Source: Marinobacter shengliensis (GTDB taxonomy: Bacteria > Pseudomonadota > Gammaproteobacteria > Pseudomonadales > Oleiphilaceae). Taken from it: 64,000 bases of DNA. Where the stretch lies: assembly GCF_003007715.1 (NCBI RefSeq), contig NZ_PXNO01000027.1:372001-436000 (forward strand), read 5' to 3'. The translations under genes and the position numbers were made by a program. Each line of letters starts with the position of its first letter. Position 1 is the first letter of the stretch. This document shows positions 17,716 through 28,206 of the stretch, in pieces. The notes beneath the pieces are model-generated. The model had not been told where the DNA came from. It searched no databases and was given only the letters and a program-made list of their open reading frames with translations.

Positions 17716-20700
17716 TCAGCGGGCAAATACCGCAACCGAGAGCCCGGGCACCAGGAACTCGCCAGCGTCGGCAGCCGCAGACTGGGCAGGGGAGGTATCG
17801 GCCCTGACGGAGAAATCCCCGTCCAGGGTGTGGTTCAGCGTCTGTGTGGTGTTGCTGGCGTTGATCACCACCACAATCTCGTTATTGGCAGGGTCCAGCT
17901 CCGGCAAACCGGCGGTACCGTCATCCAGCAGGCTGAACGCGATCAGCCCCGGAGTTTGCTGCGAGCCGGTGTTGAGGAAGCTGAGGCGGCTCTTGATGTC
18001 CTCCGCGGTCTGCAGCCGGAACAGTGGGCTTTCCTTGCGCACCCTTAGCAGCTCCAGCACCTGATCCCTGGTGTAGCTGATCGTCGCCGGAGTGGGGTTG
18101 GCGTGACTGCCAGCGGAGGTGATGACCTCGGTGATCAGGTCCCAGTTAGAGCCATCCTTGTCCTGGCGGGGCAGGCCGCGATTCCAGGCGGAGGCCTGGA
18201 AGCTGAAATCCACCTCGTTGTACCAGTCCCCGGAATCATAGCTGTCCCGTTCCATGGATTTGGAACGCAGTAGCTCGGAGCCCATATGCAGGAACGGGAT
18301 GCCCTGACTGAGAATCGGAACGGCCAGGGCAACAACCTGCATCTGCGCCCGCTCCAGGGTGCTGGCGGCGTAGTCGGTTTTGTACTGGTTGTTGTCCCAG
18401 AGAGTCTGGTTGTCGTGCTTGGAAACGTAATTGATGATTTCCTGGGGATCTGCCGTGTAACCGGCGGCCTGCCCGTTGTAGTCAATTTCGGCCGCGGTTT
18501 TCAGCTCGTCTGTGGCGGTCTCAAACGGGTAGTCTGCCAGGCTGCCGGCGATGCCCACACGAATCCAGTCACTGATCTGCAGTAACCGGTTTCTTTCATC
18601 CTCGCTGCCTGTGTTCCGATCGTTGGGGTAGGTGAACAGGCCGTTGGCAAACCCCTGATTGGCCCGAATGGCATCACCCCCATCGAAGGGCCCACCGCCA
18701 CGTACGGCATCTCGCAGGCGATCGTTGAAGGAGCCAATACCGGTTCCGGCCATGTTGGTCTGGATGGCGTTAATGCCTCTGGCGTTGTTGGCCACCTCGC
18801 CGAAGTTCCAGGCTTCACCGTAGAAATAGGTGTCCGGATCGACCGCCTGCACCGCCGCCAGGGCCTTTTCCATATTGCTCAGCATGTGGTGGCCCATCAG
18901 ATCAAACCGGAACCCGGATATTTTGTAGTGCCGGGCCCAGGTGACCAGGGAATCCACCATCAGCTTTTCCATCATGGTGTGCTCAGAGGCGGTATTCTCA
19001 CAGCAGGTGGACTGCTCGACGGCTCCGGTTTCCGGGTTCAGGCGGTGGTAATAGCCGGGTACCAGCTTGTCCAGAACCGAGTTGTCGGCAAGACCGGACG
19101 AATTGGTGTGGTTGTAGACCACATCCAGAACCACGTTCAGGCCCAAGTCGGAGGCTGCCATCACCAGTTCCCGGAACTCGGTGATGCGTTGAGGGCCCTG
19201 GGCTTCTGTGGCATAGCTGCCTTCCGGCACGGTGAAGTGAACCGGGTCATAGCCCCAGTTGAAGCTGTCCAGGTCGCGGAACGTGTTATACAGCGCCTGG
19301 GCGTGACCGGTGAGTGGGTCAAACCCTTCCAGAACCTGGCGAATCGTTTGCCCGCTTGCACAGTATTCAGAAAACTCGCTGGCGGCTGCTTCAGAAAGCT
19401 CACACAGCCGGTTGAAATCGTCTTGAATATCGACCACCTGATTCGGGTTCTCATTCACGGTGGCGATATCAAAGGCAGGCAATAGGTGCAGGTGAGTTAC
19501 ACCAGCCTCGGCCAGGGCCCTCAGGTGTGCGACGCTGTCGACACTACCATCAGAAGGGGCTGTAAAGGCTTTGTATTTGCCACGATGGGACGGCTCAACG
19601 GTTTCGTCTGTGGCGCTGAAATCGCGAACGTGCACCTCATACACCACGACATCCTCCGGCGCTGACCTCGCTGGAATCGTAAGACTGTCCCATCCGGATG
19701 GCTTGTAGTCTTCGCCAAGGTCCACCACCTGGGCGTACTGGCCGTTCGCCGAGAGACTGAGGGCGTAAGGGTCGGATACCAGGGTGGTTTCGATGGCGCC
19801 GGTTCTCGGGTGGTAAACGGAGACTTCGTATTGATAATACATCTCCAGCAGGTCGCTGCGGCTTCCTGAATGGCTCCACACCCCGTCGGATTCGATCATC
19901 TCGGCCGGATATCCGGGCAGGAGATTTCCGGCTTCATCGAACACATGAAGCTTCAGGTTCTGGGCGGTTGGTGCCCAGACCGAAAAGGTAACGGAGCTTG
20001 CGTCGACGATGGCGCCCAGCTCTCCGCTAAAGGCAAACAGATCATCCAGCACCCCGGGGATCTGCACGCCAGTGGCGGTTACCAGCTCGTCGTTACTGTT
20101 ATAGGCTGCGGCGACCAGTTGGCTTTTTAACGCGGCTTTGATCGTTTCGCTGTCAGCGTTGATCTCGTAGGCCGGCCAATCCACCAGGTGGGGGAACTTG
20201 TCTGCACTGGCTTCAGGTAACGTGGTGGGTGTCAGTTCCACTATGTTGCCACCACTCAGGGTGTCGGAGTCGCTGACGTTAATACCGGCATTGTGGTCAT
20301 AGCGAAGTTCAACCCGTGGCAGATTTCCGGTGTCCCGGAATACCAGGGTGTTGCGATCCACCCAATGGGCACTGGCGCCAGCAATGGTAATACCGTCGGT
20401 CTCGATCGGTGTACTGGATAACAGCTGGCTGCCGCTGACGGTGAAAATGCGGTTGCCGAGCGCACCGAAGTGCCAGCGGTGGTCCTGGCCGCCAATATCT
20501 TTCTCATCACCCTTGTGGACAATGAAGTTGAGGCAGTCCCCGGCTTCGCGCATGGGTATCCGGTAATAGGCGCCGTAGGTGTCGCTGATGCCGTCGGCCA
20601 GTCTTGGGTTGTCCCAGTCGGTCGGCACACCATCGGCCAGGCCGTCACAGCCAGCGCCGGCGTCGTTCCACAGGTGCAGGCCCCAGCCGTCATAGCTGGC

Positions 20701-20874
20701 ATCTGGTCGCTTGTAATAGAGCAGGGCCTCGTTGGCCCCGGGTTCGAGCAGGCCGTCAGCGCCGGTATTTCCGCCGTTGGCCGGAGAGTCGCTGCTACTG
20801 CCGGAGTTGCAGCCGGTAAGAGCCAGCGCAAGGGTCAGCACTATGCCACCCGTGAGCCGTTTATGGTCAGGCAT
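17716..20874 (-). CDS. pulA: Pullulanase-type alpha-1,6-glucosidase, secreted lipoprotein
   Basis: Debranches pullulan, starch or glycogen outside the cytoplasm. The 1052-residue product has a lipobox signal peptide (LALALTGC), an N-terminal CBM41-like segment (LLYYKRPDASYDGWGLHLWN), beta-sandwich modules, and a GH13 catalytic barrel with DVVYNHTN, the nucleophile region FRFDLMGHH (near residue 657), the acid/base YGEAWNFGE (near 686), and NYVSKHDNQTLWDN. A C-terminal all-beta domain closes it. Length and order match Klebsiella-type PulA. The ATG at 20874 is preferred because AGAGG lies nine bases upstream; an ATG three codons earlier abuts that site. Works with LamB, the amylase lipoprotein and MalEFGK in maltodextrin use. 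Confidence 0.9.
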   Translation of the reverse strand: MPDHKRLTGGIVLTLALALTGCNSGSSSDSPANGGNTGADGLLEPGANEALLYYKRPDASYDGWGLHLWNDAGAGCDGLADGVPTDWDNPRLADGISDTYGAYYRIPMREAGDCLNFIVHKGDEKDIGGQDHRWHFGALGNRIFTVSGSQLLSSTPIETDGITIAGASAHWVDRNTLVFRDTGNLPRVELRYDHNAGINVSDSDTLSGGNIVELTPTTLPEASADKFPHLVDWPAYEINADSETIKAALKSQLVAAAYNSNDELVTATGVQIPGVLDDLFAFSGELGAIVDASSVTFSVWAPTAQNLKLHVFDEAGNLLPGYPAEMIESDGVWSHSGSRSDLLEMYYQYEVSVYHPRTGAIETTLVSDPYALSLSANGQYAQVVDLGEDYKPSGWDSLTIPARSAPEDVVVYEVHVRDFSATDETVEPSHRGKYKAFTAPSDGSVDSVAHLRALAEAGVTHLHLLPAFDIATVNENPNQVVDIQDDFNRLCELSEAAASEFSEYCASGQTIRQVLEGFDPLTGHAQALYNTFRDLDSFNWGYDPVHFTVPEGSYATEAQGPQRITEFRELVMAASDLGLNVVLDVVYNHTNSSGLADNSVLDKLVPGYYHRLNPETGAVEQSTCCENTASEHTMMEKLMVDSLVTWARHYKISGFRFDLMGHHMLSNMEKALAAVQAVDPDTYFYGEAWNFGEVANNARGINAIQTNMAGTGIGSFNDRLRDAVRGGGPFDGGDAIRANQGFANGLFTYPNDRNTGSEDERNRLLQISDWIRVGIAGSLADYPFETATDELKTAAEIDYNGQAAGYTADPQEIINYVSKHDNQTLWDNNQYKTDYAASTLERAQMQVVALAVPILSQGIPFLHMGSELLRSKSMERDSYDSGDWYNEVDFSFQASAWNRGLPRQDKDGSNWDLITEVITSAGSHANPTPATISYTRDQVLELLRVRKESPLFRLQTAEDIKSRLSFLNTGSQQTPGLIAFSLLDDGTAGLPELDPANNEIVVVINASNTTQTLNHTLDGDFSVRADTSPAQSAAADAGEFLVPGLSVAVFAR

Positions 20875-20908
20875 TGTCAACATCCTCTTTCCAATTGTTT
20901 TTGTTGGT

Positions 20909-20931
20909 GGAAGATCCGCTCCGGATCTTCC
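20909..20931. repeat. Palindrome between maltoporin and pullulanase genes
   Basis: GGAAGATCC / GGATCTTCC around GCTCC. It lies just upstream of the pullulanase ribosome-binding region and downstream of the lamB terminator. A regulator site or mRNA hairpin are both possible. Confidence 0.45.
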
Positions 20932-21033
20932 TCATGGTTGCGTGAAGCGTGCACGAGGACATCCCTCCGGGAGCGGATTTTCGGGGCGTAGCCGTACGTG
21001 GCAGCGGGGCGTAGATGTCCTTGGGCGAGGAGC

Positions 21034-21060
21034 AAAAAAAGGGCCGGCAAATGCCGGCCC
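21034..21060 (-). terminator. Terminator after lamB
   Basis: On the minus strand the stem GGGCCGGC / GCCGGCCC is followed by T7, about 40 bases after the lamB stop. It would limit lamB read-through into pulA. Confidence 0.88.
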
Positions 21061-21098
21061 TGAAGGAGGTCCAAGTAGAGCGTGTGGAGTTTAGAGCC

Positions 21099-22424
21099 TT
21101 ACCACCAGGCTTCGATCTGGGCGCCGATCTGAATGTCGCCATCAATACCCTCGCCACCGCGTGCGGCCTCGGCTTCATCCCCAAAGAAGGTAGCGGCGTA
21201 GGCGCGGATAACGGGGCGCGCCCAGTAGCCAGGGCCGGCCTGCCATTGCTGGGCGATGGCCACTTTCCCGAGATCCTGGGATTCGGTGAACCAGGGGCGG
21301 TCGGTATCGCTGTAGCCGATCTCAATCGCGGTACTCATTACGGTTGACCAGTTGTAGATCGGTCGGGCGATGATGCTCAGGCGCTCACCATCACGGGCGC
21401 CGGCATCATGGGGTTTGGCTTTCTCATAGACAACGGAATGGCCCAGGTCCCAGTTATTGCCCAATTTGATCACGCCGTGGTTGAGCACGCGCCAGCTGGA
21501 CTCGAAGTAGCCGGCAACGTTGCCGTTATCCACTCGCCCGCCACTGCTGCCTTCGGCATTGGCGAAGCCCATGGAATCAGCACCATACTGCACGGCGAAC
21601 TTGTTGAAGCCACCCATAACACCTGAAGACAGTTCGGCGGTGAGAAAGTAGCCGTTCTCGTCTTCAATGCCGGCGTCTTTCTGCTGGTCGGTCAGGTCCG
21701 CCATGGCGTAGATACCGATCAGCTCGAGGGTGTGGCCGCCGGCAACGGGGAAGGCATAGCGAACGTCAACTTTGTTGTTCTGCACCAGGCCATCACCGTC
21801 GCTGGTGTCGGCATTGGTATAGGCAACGGACAGGTGGCCGGCGCCAGCCTTGATGTTCTCGATACCCGCGCCGTAGCCGGAGTTGTTGACGTAGAAGAGA
21901 TCCATCTGGTGGATGTCTTTACGCTGATAGAAGCGTTTGCCGGCCCAGAGGGTGGCGCCGGGCAACGACTCGACGACGTTTTTGGCAGACACATAAAGCT
22001 GTCTCAGGGCAATCTCACCGCCGCCGAAGGGGTCTGCGTTGTTGCGGGTGACTTCTTCGTTGGCGAAGTCGATACCGCTGATGTTGTTACCGCCATTCAG
22101 TGCCTGGTAATCGTTGCCCTGGGGCTCAGCGCTGTAGGCAAGCATGGAATCAATGCGGAAGGTTTTGCCGTCCTGGCTGAACAGCTCGTCGCCCAGTGAC
22201 AGCTCGGCATAGGTGTCGCATTCGTCAGCCAAGCGGCCTACATAATGACCGCTGGCGCCATTGCCGAAACAGGTTTGTTCGCCGCCGCTGCCGATATTGG
22301 TGGAGGCTCCGGCCCGGGCATAGCCGTGGAAGTCCACCGCGATGGCCGGTGTTGCCATGACCGCTGCGGTGATGGCAGCTGCCAGTGGGAGCTTGCTAGC
22401 GAAGAGAGGCTTTTTATTGTGCAT
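21099..22424 (-). CDS. lamB: Maltoporin
   Basis: Outer-membrane trimer channel for maltose and maltodextrins. The 441 residues have a signal peptide ending near TPAIA, the family start VDFHGYARAG, the ISGIDFANEEVTRNN-like segment and the closing GAQIEAWW. Aromatic slide residues are expected from the family. AGGA precedes the ATG. It lies upstream of pulA on the same strand, separated by a terminator, and shares a role with malEFG and malK 35 kb away. Confidence 0.95.
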   Translation of the reverse strand: MHNKKPLFASKLPLAAAITAAVMATPAIAVDFHGYARAGASTNIGSGGEQTCFGNGASGHYVGRLADECDTYAELSLGDELFSQDGKTFRIDSMLAYSAEPQGNDYQALNGGNNISGIDFANEEVTRNNADPFGGGEIALRQLYVSAKNVVESLPGATLWAGKRFYQRKDIHQMDLFYVNNSGYGAGIENIKAGAGHLSVAYTNADTSDGDGLVQNNKVDVRYAFPVAGGHTLELIGIYAMADLTDQQKDAGIEDENGYFLTAELSSGVMGGFNKFAVQYGADSMGFANAEGSSGGRVDNGNVAGYFESSWRVLNHGVIKLGNNWDLGHSVVYEKAKPHDAGARDGERLSIIARPIYNWSTVMSTAIEIGYSDTDRPWFTESQDLGKVAIAQQWQAGPGYWARPVIRAYAATFFGDEAEAARGGEGIDGDIQIGAQIEAWW

Positions 22425-22692
22425 CGTTTGAGTCCTGTGTTTTTGTCATTCTTGCATGTCAGGGAAGCGGAATTTCCGGTTCCTAGGTCCCGGTCAGGCT
22501 TCCGGTTCCCTTGATTGCAGCTTCTGCCAATCAGACATTGGGAAACCGGATTTCATGGTTCCTCAAGCCGCGTGTTTGTGCATCCTCCGAGTCGGGGAAT
22601 TTGGGGGGTGAGTTTCAGGGGGGAGGAGGGGCGTAGATGGCTGCGCCCCTGCCGGAGGATGTCTGCATGGTGCAGTCGAGTACTATGGGTGA
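22425..22692 (-). promoter_or_regulatory. Region upstream of lamB, with a MalT-box-like motif
   Basis: About 270 bases between lamB and the end of hexR. GGGGAGGAGG at 22620-22629 equals the E. coli MalT box consensus, but in a G-rich run, and no malT gene is in the window. A hairpin GGGGCG / TGCGCCCC follows it and may end hexR transcription. No gene is seen. Confidence 0.3.
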
Positions 22693-23565
22693 CTACTCCA
22701 GCGGATAGCGGGTAGCCTTGAGGCTTTCCTTTATCTTCTTGAGATGGCTCAGGAAATCCTTTCCGCGCTTGAGTGTCACGCCGGTTGCGAGAATGTCGAT
22801 CACGGTCAGGTGGATGATGCGGGAGGACATCGGCATATAGACTTCGGTGTCCTCCGGAGCGGTTACGCCAAGCACCGCTGTACAGCATTCAGCCAGCGGA
22901 GATTCCGGATTTGTGATGCCAATCACGGTGGCACCATTGGCACGTGCCACCTTGGCAATCTCAACGGCCTCTTTGGTTCTGCCGGTGTAGGAGATTAAGA
23001 CGATGACATCGCCTACCTGGGCACCGGCGGCGACCATGCGTTGCATCAGGGCGTCGTCGTAAGAGGTGACCGGGATATTGAAACGAAAAAATTTGTGTTG
23101 CGCATCCAGAGCAACGGAGGCTGAACCACCCATGCCGAAGAAGTTGATCTGTTTGGCCTGAATCAGGTAGTCAATGACGGTGCCCAGGGCTTTGGGGTCC
23201 AGGGACTGACGGGCTTTGTCCAGGCTGGCGATGGTGCTGAGCATGATCTTGTCTGCGAACTCTGCCACGGTGTCGTCTGGCTCAACATTCTGGCCGACGT
23301 ACGGGGTGCCGGTGGCGATGCTCTGAGCGAGGCGGATTTTGAAGTCGGGGAACCCAGTGGCGGAGAACCCCCGGCAAAAACGATTCACCGTGGGTTCACT
23401 GACATCGGCAGCGCGGGCGAGGGCAGCTATGCTGTAACGAGTGGCTGCGCTGGGATCACGAAGGATGGCTTCCGCGACCTTGCGTTCAGATTTGTTCAGG
23501 CTGTCGAGCCGGGACTGAATGTCTTCCAGCAGATTGTCGTCACGGTGCGCATGGTTTGCGGCCAT
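22693..23565 (-). CDS. hexR: RpiR-family transcriptional regulator of sugar catabolism, HexR
   Basis: Represses Entner-Doudoroff and related genes and is released by KDPG in Pseudomonas and Shewanella. The 290 residues have an N-terminal helix-turn-helix domain ([20 protein letters not shown], about residues 44-63) and a C-terminal SIS sugar-phosphate domain ([38 protein letters not shown]). It is divergent from zwf, the classical HexR arrangement, with operator-like motifs between. GGGAG precedes the start. Confidence 0.94.
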   Translation of the reverse strand: MAANHAHRDDNLLEDIQSRLDSLNKSERKVAEAILRDPSAATRYSIAALARAADVSEPTVNRFCRGFSATGFPDFKIRLAQSIATGTPYVGQNVEPDDTVAEFADKIMLSTIASLDKARQSLDPKALGTVIDYLIQAKQINFFGMGGSASVALDAQHKFFRFNIPVTSYDDALMQRMVAAGAQVGDVIVLISYTGRTKEAVEIAKVARANGATVIGITNPESPLAECCTAVLGVTAPEDTEVYMPMSSRIIHLTVIDILATGVTLKRGKDFLSHLKKIKESLKATRYPLE

Positions 23566-23605
23566 GTTTGGGTACTCCCTCGGGGTGAGCCATCGTTGTC
23601 GGAAA

Positions 23606-23720
23606 TTGTAGTGATTATACCGTGTTTATGAACTTTTTGGTGTAGTAAAAATATCAACTAATGAAAAATACCCTTGGAAAATGCCGGTCAAGCTGTCATT
23701 ATTTTTATAAAATTACTACA
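23606..23720. promoter_or_regulatory. HexR operator-like motifs between hexR and zwf
   Basis: Three TGTAGT motifs lie in the divergent region: TGTAGTGATTATAC (from 23607), TGTAGTAAAAATATCA (23641-23656) and, on the other strand, TGTAGTAATTTTATA (23706-23720). They resemble the HexR consensus TGTAATTAAATTACA. The last sits about 50 bases before zwf. Confidence 0.65.
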
Positions 23721-23769
23721 TAATGCCTTTTAGGCGACTGGTGTCGCTGTCAACTGAGAGAAGGAACCG

Positions 23770-25245
23770 ATGGTCAACCGTACCGCTACCCGTTGTGACC
23801 TAATGCTATTCGGGGCGCTGGGGGATCTTGCCCAGCGCAAACTCTTCCCGGCCTTGTATCAACTTGAACGGGCGGGCTTGCTGGCGCCTGGCAGTCGCGT
23901 ACTTGCCGTTGCGCGAACCGAGGCCAGCACGGACAAGGTGAAAGAACAGCTGCTGGAGAAACTGAAAAAGCACGTGAAGTCCGAGGAGTTTGACCCGGAT
24001 ATCGCGCAGGCTTTTCTCCAGCGAGTGGAATACCAGCGTCTCGACTTCAGTGACCCGGAGGGCTACCAGGCGCTTCGGGACTGGCGGGACGAGCCGGATA
24101 ACCAGTTGATTGTCTACATGGCAACTCCGCCATCAATGTACGGGGTGATTGCCCGCAATCTGGAGGCAACCCGTTGCTGCAATGAGCGGACGAGAGTCGT
24201 GGTTGAAAAGCCCATTGGCCACGACCTGGAAACCTCCAGGGTGATCAATGACGAATTGGGGCAGGTATACAACGAGAATCAGATCTTCCGGATTGACCAC
24301 TATCTGGGTAAGGAAACCGTTCAGAACCTGATTGCCCTGCGCTTTGCCAACAACCTCTTTGCTTCCCAGTGGGATCAGAACCACATTTCCCACGTGGAAA
24401 TTACGGTTGCGGAAAGCGTGGGTATCGAGGGGCGGTGGGGTTATTTTGACAAGGCCGGCCAGATTCGGGACATGATCCAGAATCACCTGCTGCAGTTACT
24501 TTGCCTGATTGCGATGGATCCGCCGGCGGATCTGTCCGCGGACAGCATTCGCGACGAGAAAGTGAAGGTGCTCAAGGCGCTCAAGCAGATTACCCCGGAA
24601 TTGATGGGCAGCCACGTGGTTCGTGGCCAGTACACCGCAGGCACCAGTGGCGGCCAGCCGGTACCGGGTTACCTGGAAGAAGAGGGGGCTAACAAGGGCA
24701 GCGAGACGGAAACCTTTGTGGCCTTGAAGGCGGAGATCGACAACTGGCGCTGGTCTGGCGTGCCGTTCTATATCCGTACCGGCAAGCGGCTGCCGGAAAA
24801 GCTGTCCCAGATTATTATCCACTTCAAGCCGGCGCCCCATTACATCTTTGATCCAGACCAGAAGCATCTGGCCAATAACAAACTCATTATCCGCCTGCAG
24901 CCCGATGAGGGCATGTCCCTGAAGATTCTCACCAAGGACCAGGGGCTGGATAAAGGTATGCGCCTTCGCCAGGGGCCGTTGGAACTGACGTTCTCGGAGA
25001 CATTCGAAACCGACCGAATTCCTGATGCCTATGAACGTTTGCTGTGGGAAGTGATGAAGGGGAATCAGTACCTGTTTGTACGTCGTGATGAGGTTGAGTA
25101 CGCCTGGCGCTGGGTGGATCAGGTTATTGCAAACTGGCATGACAGCGGCGAACCACCAAAGCGCTATGCCGCAGGAACATGGGGGCCGGTGGCATCCATC
25201 GCCATGATTACCCGGGATGGGAGAAGCTGGTATGAAGATGCCTGA
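23770..25245 (+). CDS. zwf: Glucose-6-phosphate 1-dehydrogenase
   Basis: Oxidises glucose 6-phosphate to 6-phosphogluconolactone with NADP. The 491 residues show the nucleotide-binding [17 protein letters not shown] and the active-site RIDHYLGKE (near residue 176). GAAGGA precedes the ATG. First gene of zwf-pgl-eda; its end overlaps pgl by 14 bases, which implies translational coupling. Likely controlled by HexR through the sites upstream. Confidence 0.97.
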   Translation: MVNRTATRCDLMLFGALGDLAQRKLFPALYQLERAGLLAPGSRVLAVARTEASTDKVKEQLLEKLKKHVKSEEFDPDIAQAFLQRVEYQRLDFSDPEGYQALRDWRDEPDNQLIVYMATPPSMYGVIARNLEATRCCNERTRVVVEKPIGHDLETSRVINDELGQVYNENQIFRIDHYLGKETVQNLIALRFANNLFASQWDQNHISHVEITVAESVGIEGRWGYFDKAGQIRDMIQNHLLQLLCLIAMDPPADLSADSIRDEKVKVLKALKQITPELMGSHVVRGQYTAGTSGGQPVPGYLEEEGANKGSETETFVALKAEIDNWRWSGVPFYIRTGKRLPEKLSQIIIHFKPAPHYIFDPDQKHLANNKLIIRLQPDEGMSLKILTKDQGLDKGMRLRQGPLELTFSETFETDRIPDAYERLLWEVMKGNQYLFVRRDEVEYAWRWVDQVIANWHDSGEPPKRYAAGTWGPVASIAMITRDGRSWYEDA

Positions 25246-25951
25246 TATTCGCCTGCCGGATGGTGTGGTTTTGGAGGCGGGGGAAGATCCTCAACAGGTG
25301 GCTGAAGCCCTTGCCGCTGATGTCGCCCGTTTTCTGGTGCAGCGTCTGGAGAGAGCTGACAGGGCGAGCCTGGTGGTTTCCGGTGGGTCCACGCCTTTGC
25401 CGTTTTTTAAGGCACTTTCACAGGTGGATCTGGATTGGTCACGGGTGGATGTGCTCCTGGCCGATGAGCGTTGGGTGCCCGAGGGAGATCCGGCCAGCAA
25501 TACCACCCTGGTGCGCGAGAATCTGCTGCAGAACAAGGCTTCTGATGCCAGCTTTCTCTCGCTGAAACAGGTTGGTGCAACGCCTGAGGAGGGTTTGCCA
25601 CGGGTTCGCTCTGCACTTGCCGGGCTAAAGCTGCCGCTGGATGTGTTGATCCTGGGTATGGGGAATGATGGTCATACCGCGTCTCTGTTCCCGGATGCGC
25701 CGGAGTTGCCAGAGGCCATGGACCCGGAGTCCAGGGATCTGGTCCTGGCAATGAACCCGCTGTCCCAGGCCCAGCAGCGCATTACCTTGACGCGTCCGGT
25801 GTTGGCCGGTGCCAGGTATACCGCCCTGCACCTGAAGGGGGATGACAAGCTGGACACCCTGACCGCAGCCATGGCCAGGCCAGAGGCCATTATGGCCATG
25901 CCGGTCAGGGCATTTCTCAAGCCGGGACTGAAGGTGTTCTGGAGTCCGTGA
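25232..25951 (+). CDS. pgl: 6-phosphogluconolactonase
   Basis: Hydrolyses 6-phosphogluconolactone to 6-phosphogluconate. The 239 residues contain [29 protein letters not shown] and [15 protein letters not shown], the DevB-type signatures. The start [11 protein letters not shown] overlaps the zwf end; a frame start 15 bases earlier is less likely because GGGAG lies just before the chosen ATG. Middle gene of the operon. Confidence 0.94.
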   Translation: MKMPDIRLPDGVVLEAGEDPQQVAEALAADVARFLVQRLERADRASLVVSGGSTPLPFFKALSQVDLDWSRVDVLLADERWVPEGDPASNTTLVRENLLQNKASDASFLSLKQVGATPEEGLPRVRSALAGLKLPLDVLILGMGNDGHTASLFPDAPELPEAMDPESRDLVLAMNPLSQAQQRITLTRPVLAGARYTALHLKGDDKLDTLTAAMARPEAIMAMPVRAFLKPGLKVFWSP

Positions 25952-26003
25952 TGACGAGGCAGTAAGAAACAAAGCGGTCAGTAACTGCATGCAGGAGACA
26001 TAG

Positions 26004-26654
26004 ATGACACAACTTTCCGATTATCACAGAGACCGTGTTCAGGCTGTACTTAGTGCCTCGCCGCTGGTGCCGGTAATCGCCATCAACGAACTGGAAGATG
26101 CCATTCCCTTGTGTCGTGCGCTGGTGGATGGCGGTATCAGGGTGCTGGAAATTACGCTGAGAACTGAACATGGGGTGCGGGCGATTGAGCAGGTTCGAAA
26201 AGCCATTCCCGAGGCGTGGGTTGGCGCGGGTACGGTAACCAGTATTGCCCAGTACCGGCAAGTGGAGGCTGCGGGCGCCCAGTTCGTGATTACACCGGGC
26301 GTTACCGAGGCGATCCTGGAGTTTGCATTAACCTCCGAGGCGCCATTGTTACCGGGTATTGCCACGGTTTCCGAGCTGATGTTGGGTTACTCGTTGGGTT
26401 ACCGCGAATTCAAGTTCTTTCCGGCCGAGGTGTCGGGCGGGATGCCGGCGCTGAAGGCATTTCGGGGCCCTTTCCCGGACGTGACCTTTTGCCCGACTGG
26501 CGGGATTAACCAGGATACCGCGCGGGACTACCTCGCGCTGCCCAATGTGGCGGCCGTGGGTGGTTCCTGGTTGACGCCGGCAGAGGCTATCCAGCGCCGG
26601 GAGTGGAAGGTGATCACCGAAGTGGCGCGGGCCAGTCTTGATCGGCTAAAGTGA
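26004..26654 (+). CDS. eda: KDPG aldolase (2-keto-3-deoxy-6-phosphogluconate aldolase)
   Basis: Splits KDPG to pyruvate and glyceraldehyde 3-phosphate, the last Entner-Doudoroff step. The 216 residues have the catalytic Glu in LEITLRTEHG, the phosphate-binding VGAGTV and TPGVTEAI, and the Schiff-base Lys in FKFFPAEVSGG. AGGAGA precedes the start. Third gene of zwf-pgl-eda; ends at a strong terminator. Confidence 0.97.
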   Translation: MTQLSDYHRDRVQAVLSASPLVPVIAINELEDAIPLCRALVDGGIRVLEITLRTEHGVRAIEQVRKAIPEAWVGAGTVTSIAQYRQVEAAGAQFVITPGVTEAILEFALTSEAPLLPGIATVSELMLGYSLGYREFKFFPAEVSGGMPALKAFRGPFPDVTFCPTGGINQDTARDYLALPNVAAVGGSWLTPAEAIQRREWKVITEVARASLDRLK

Positions 26655-26675
26655 TGTTGCTCGCCCACAGGCATG

Positions 26676-26706
26676 AAAAAGCCCACTTTCAGGAGTGGGC
26701 TTTTTG
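26676..26706. terminator. Bidirectional terminator between eda and pyk
   Basis: A5, stem GCCCACT / AGTGGGC around TTCAGG, then T5. Serves both convergent genes. Confidence 0.93.
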
Positions 26707-26735
26707 CTATCAAGCTGCGTTGCTCGGGCCCGACG

Positions 26736-28184
26736 TCAGCGAATGTCGGCTCCAACACGGACAATCTTCATGGTGTTGGTGCCTCCCTGGGCGTTGACGT
26801 AATCACCCTTGGTAATCACTACCAGGTCGTCTTCCTTCACCACGCCCCTGCGTTTGAGTTCGGCAACGGCATTGGCATTGGTTTGCTCGTTGGCAATCTT
26901 GGCGGAATCAAAAGGCACGGTTTGCACCCCGCGGAACAGGGCAACGCGGTGTTGTGTGGAGTGATGCCGTGAGAAAGCAAATATCGGCAGGCTGGACTTG
27001 ATGCGGGACATCAGTCTGGGAGTGGCGCCGGTTTCGGTCATGCAGATGATGGCGCGAACGCCCTCCAGATGGTTGGCGGCATACATGGCCGAAAGGGCGA
27101 TGGCCTCATCAACCCGCTCCATGCTCTCGTGGATCCGGTGCTTGGACTGATGCATGGAAGGGTGGCGTTCCGCCCCAAGGCAGATGCGCACCATGGCTTC
27201 AACGGCCTCCGTGGGGTAGTCGCCCACGGCCGTTTCCGCCGACAGCATCACTGCATCGGTGTAGTCCATCACGGCGTTTGCCACATCCGACACTTCTGCC
27301 CGGGTTGGCATGGGATTGGTGATCATCGATTCCATCATCTGGGTGGCCGTGATCACCGCCCGGTTCAATACCCGCGCTCGGGAGATGATGTGTTTCTGAA
27401 CACCAACCAGCTCGGCATCGCCGATTTCCACCGCCAGATCACCCCGGGCAACCATGACAGCGTCGGACGCCAGAATAACGGCATCCAGTGCCGCTTCATC
27501 ATGGGCCAGTTCGGCCCGCTCGATCTTGGCTACCAGCCCGGCATTTGAGCCGGCGTCTTGCAGCAGTTTCCGGGCGATGTGCATATCATCGGCCGTTCGA
27601 ACGAAAGAGACGGCGACATAGTCCGCGCCCAGGCGGGCCGCGGTGACGATATCCTGTTTGTCCTTGTCGGTGAGGGCTTCGGCAGACAGGCCGCCTCCCC
27701 GTTTGTTCAGGCCCTTGTTGTTGGAAAGCGGGCCACCAATCAGAACCCGGGATGTGATGCTGTGGCCATCCACGCTCTGGACTTCCATTTCGATGCGGCC
27801 ATCATCCAGGACCAGAATGTCCCCCGGTTCTACATCTTCGATCAGTTGCTCGTAATCGATGCCAACCCGCTCATTGGTGCCGGCTGCTTTGTCCATGGTG
27901 GCATCCAGGACGAAGGTCTGGCCGGCCACCAGAGTCACTTTGTTCTCGGCAAACCTTGCTATTCGCAGTTTCGGGCCCTGCAAGTCGGCCAGCAAGGCGA
28001 CGAAGCGCCCCTGGGCTGCGGCTGTTTCTCTTACCCGCCGGGCCCGGGCGATATGCTCATCAGCACTGCCATGAGAAAAGTTAAGCCGGGTGGCGTCTAC
28101 CCCGGCTGCAATAATGGCGGCCAGGGCTTCCGGGGTATCGGTAGCGGGGCCGAGTGTGGCGACAATTTTGGTGCGCCTGAGCAT
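26736..28184 (-). CDS. pyk: Pyruvate kinase
   Basis: Transfers phosphate from PEP to ADP. The 482 residues show [15 protein letters not shown], the catalytic [20 protein letters not shown] with following [13 protein letters not shown], and the regulatory C domain. The length and start are closer to PykA (type II, AMP-activated) than to PykF. It follows gap by 22 bases on the same strand, so the two form an operon. Confidence 0.95.
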   Translation of the reverse strand: MLRRTKIVATLGPATDTPEALAAIIAAGVDATRLNFSHGSADEHIARARRVRETAAAQGRFVALLADLQGPKLRIARFAENKVTLVAGQTFVLDATMDKAAGTNERVGIDYEQLIEDVEPGDILVLDDGRIEMEVQSVDGHSITSRVLIGGPLSNNKGLNKRGGGLSAEALTDKDKQDIVTAARLGADYVAVSFVRTADDMHIARKLLQDAGSNAGLVAKIERAELAHDEAALDAVILASDAVMVARGDLAVEIGDAELVGVQKHIISRARVLNRAVITATQMMESMITNPMPTRAEVSDVANAVMDYTDAVMLSAETAVGDYPTEAVEAMVRICLGAERHPSMHQSKHRIHESMERVDEAIALSAMYAANHLEGVRAIICMTETGATPRLMSRIKSSLPIFAFSRHHSTQHRVALFRGVQTVPFDSAKIANEQTNANAVAELKRRGVVKEDDLVVITKGDYVNAQGGTNTMKIVRVGADIR

Positions 28185-28206
28185 GATGTGGATCCTTTAT
28201 TGGGTG

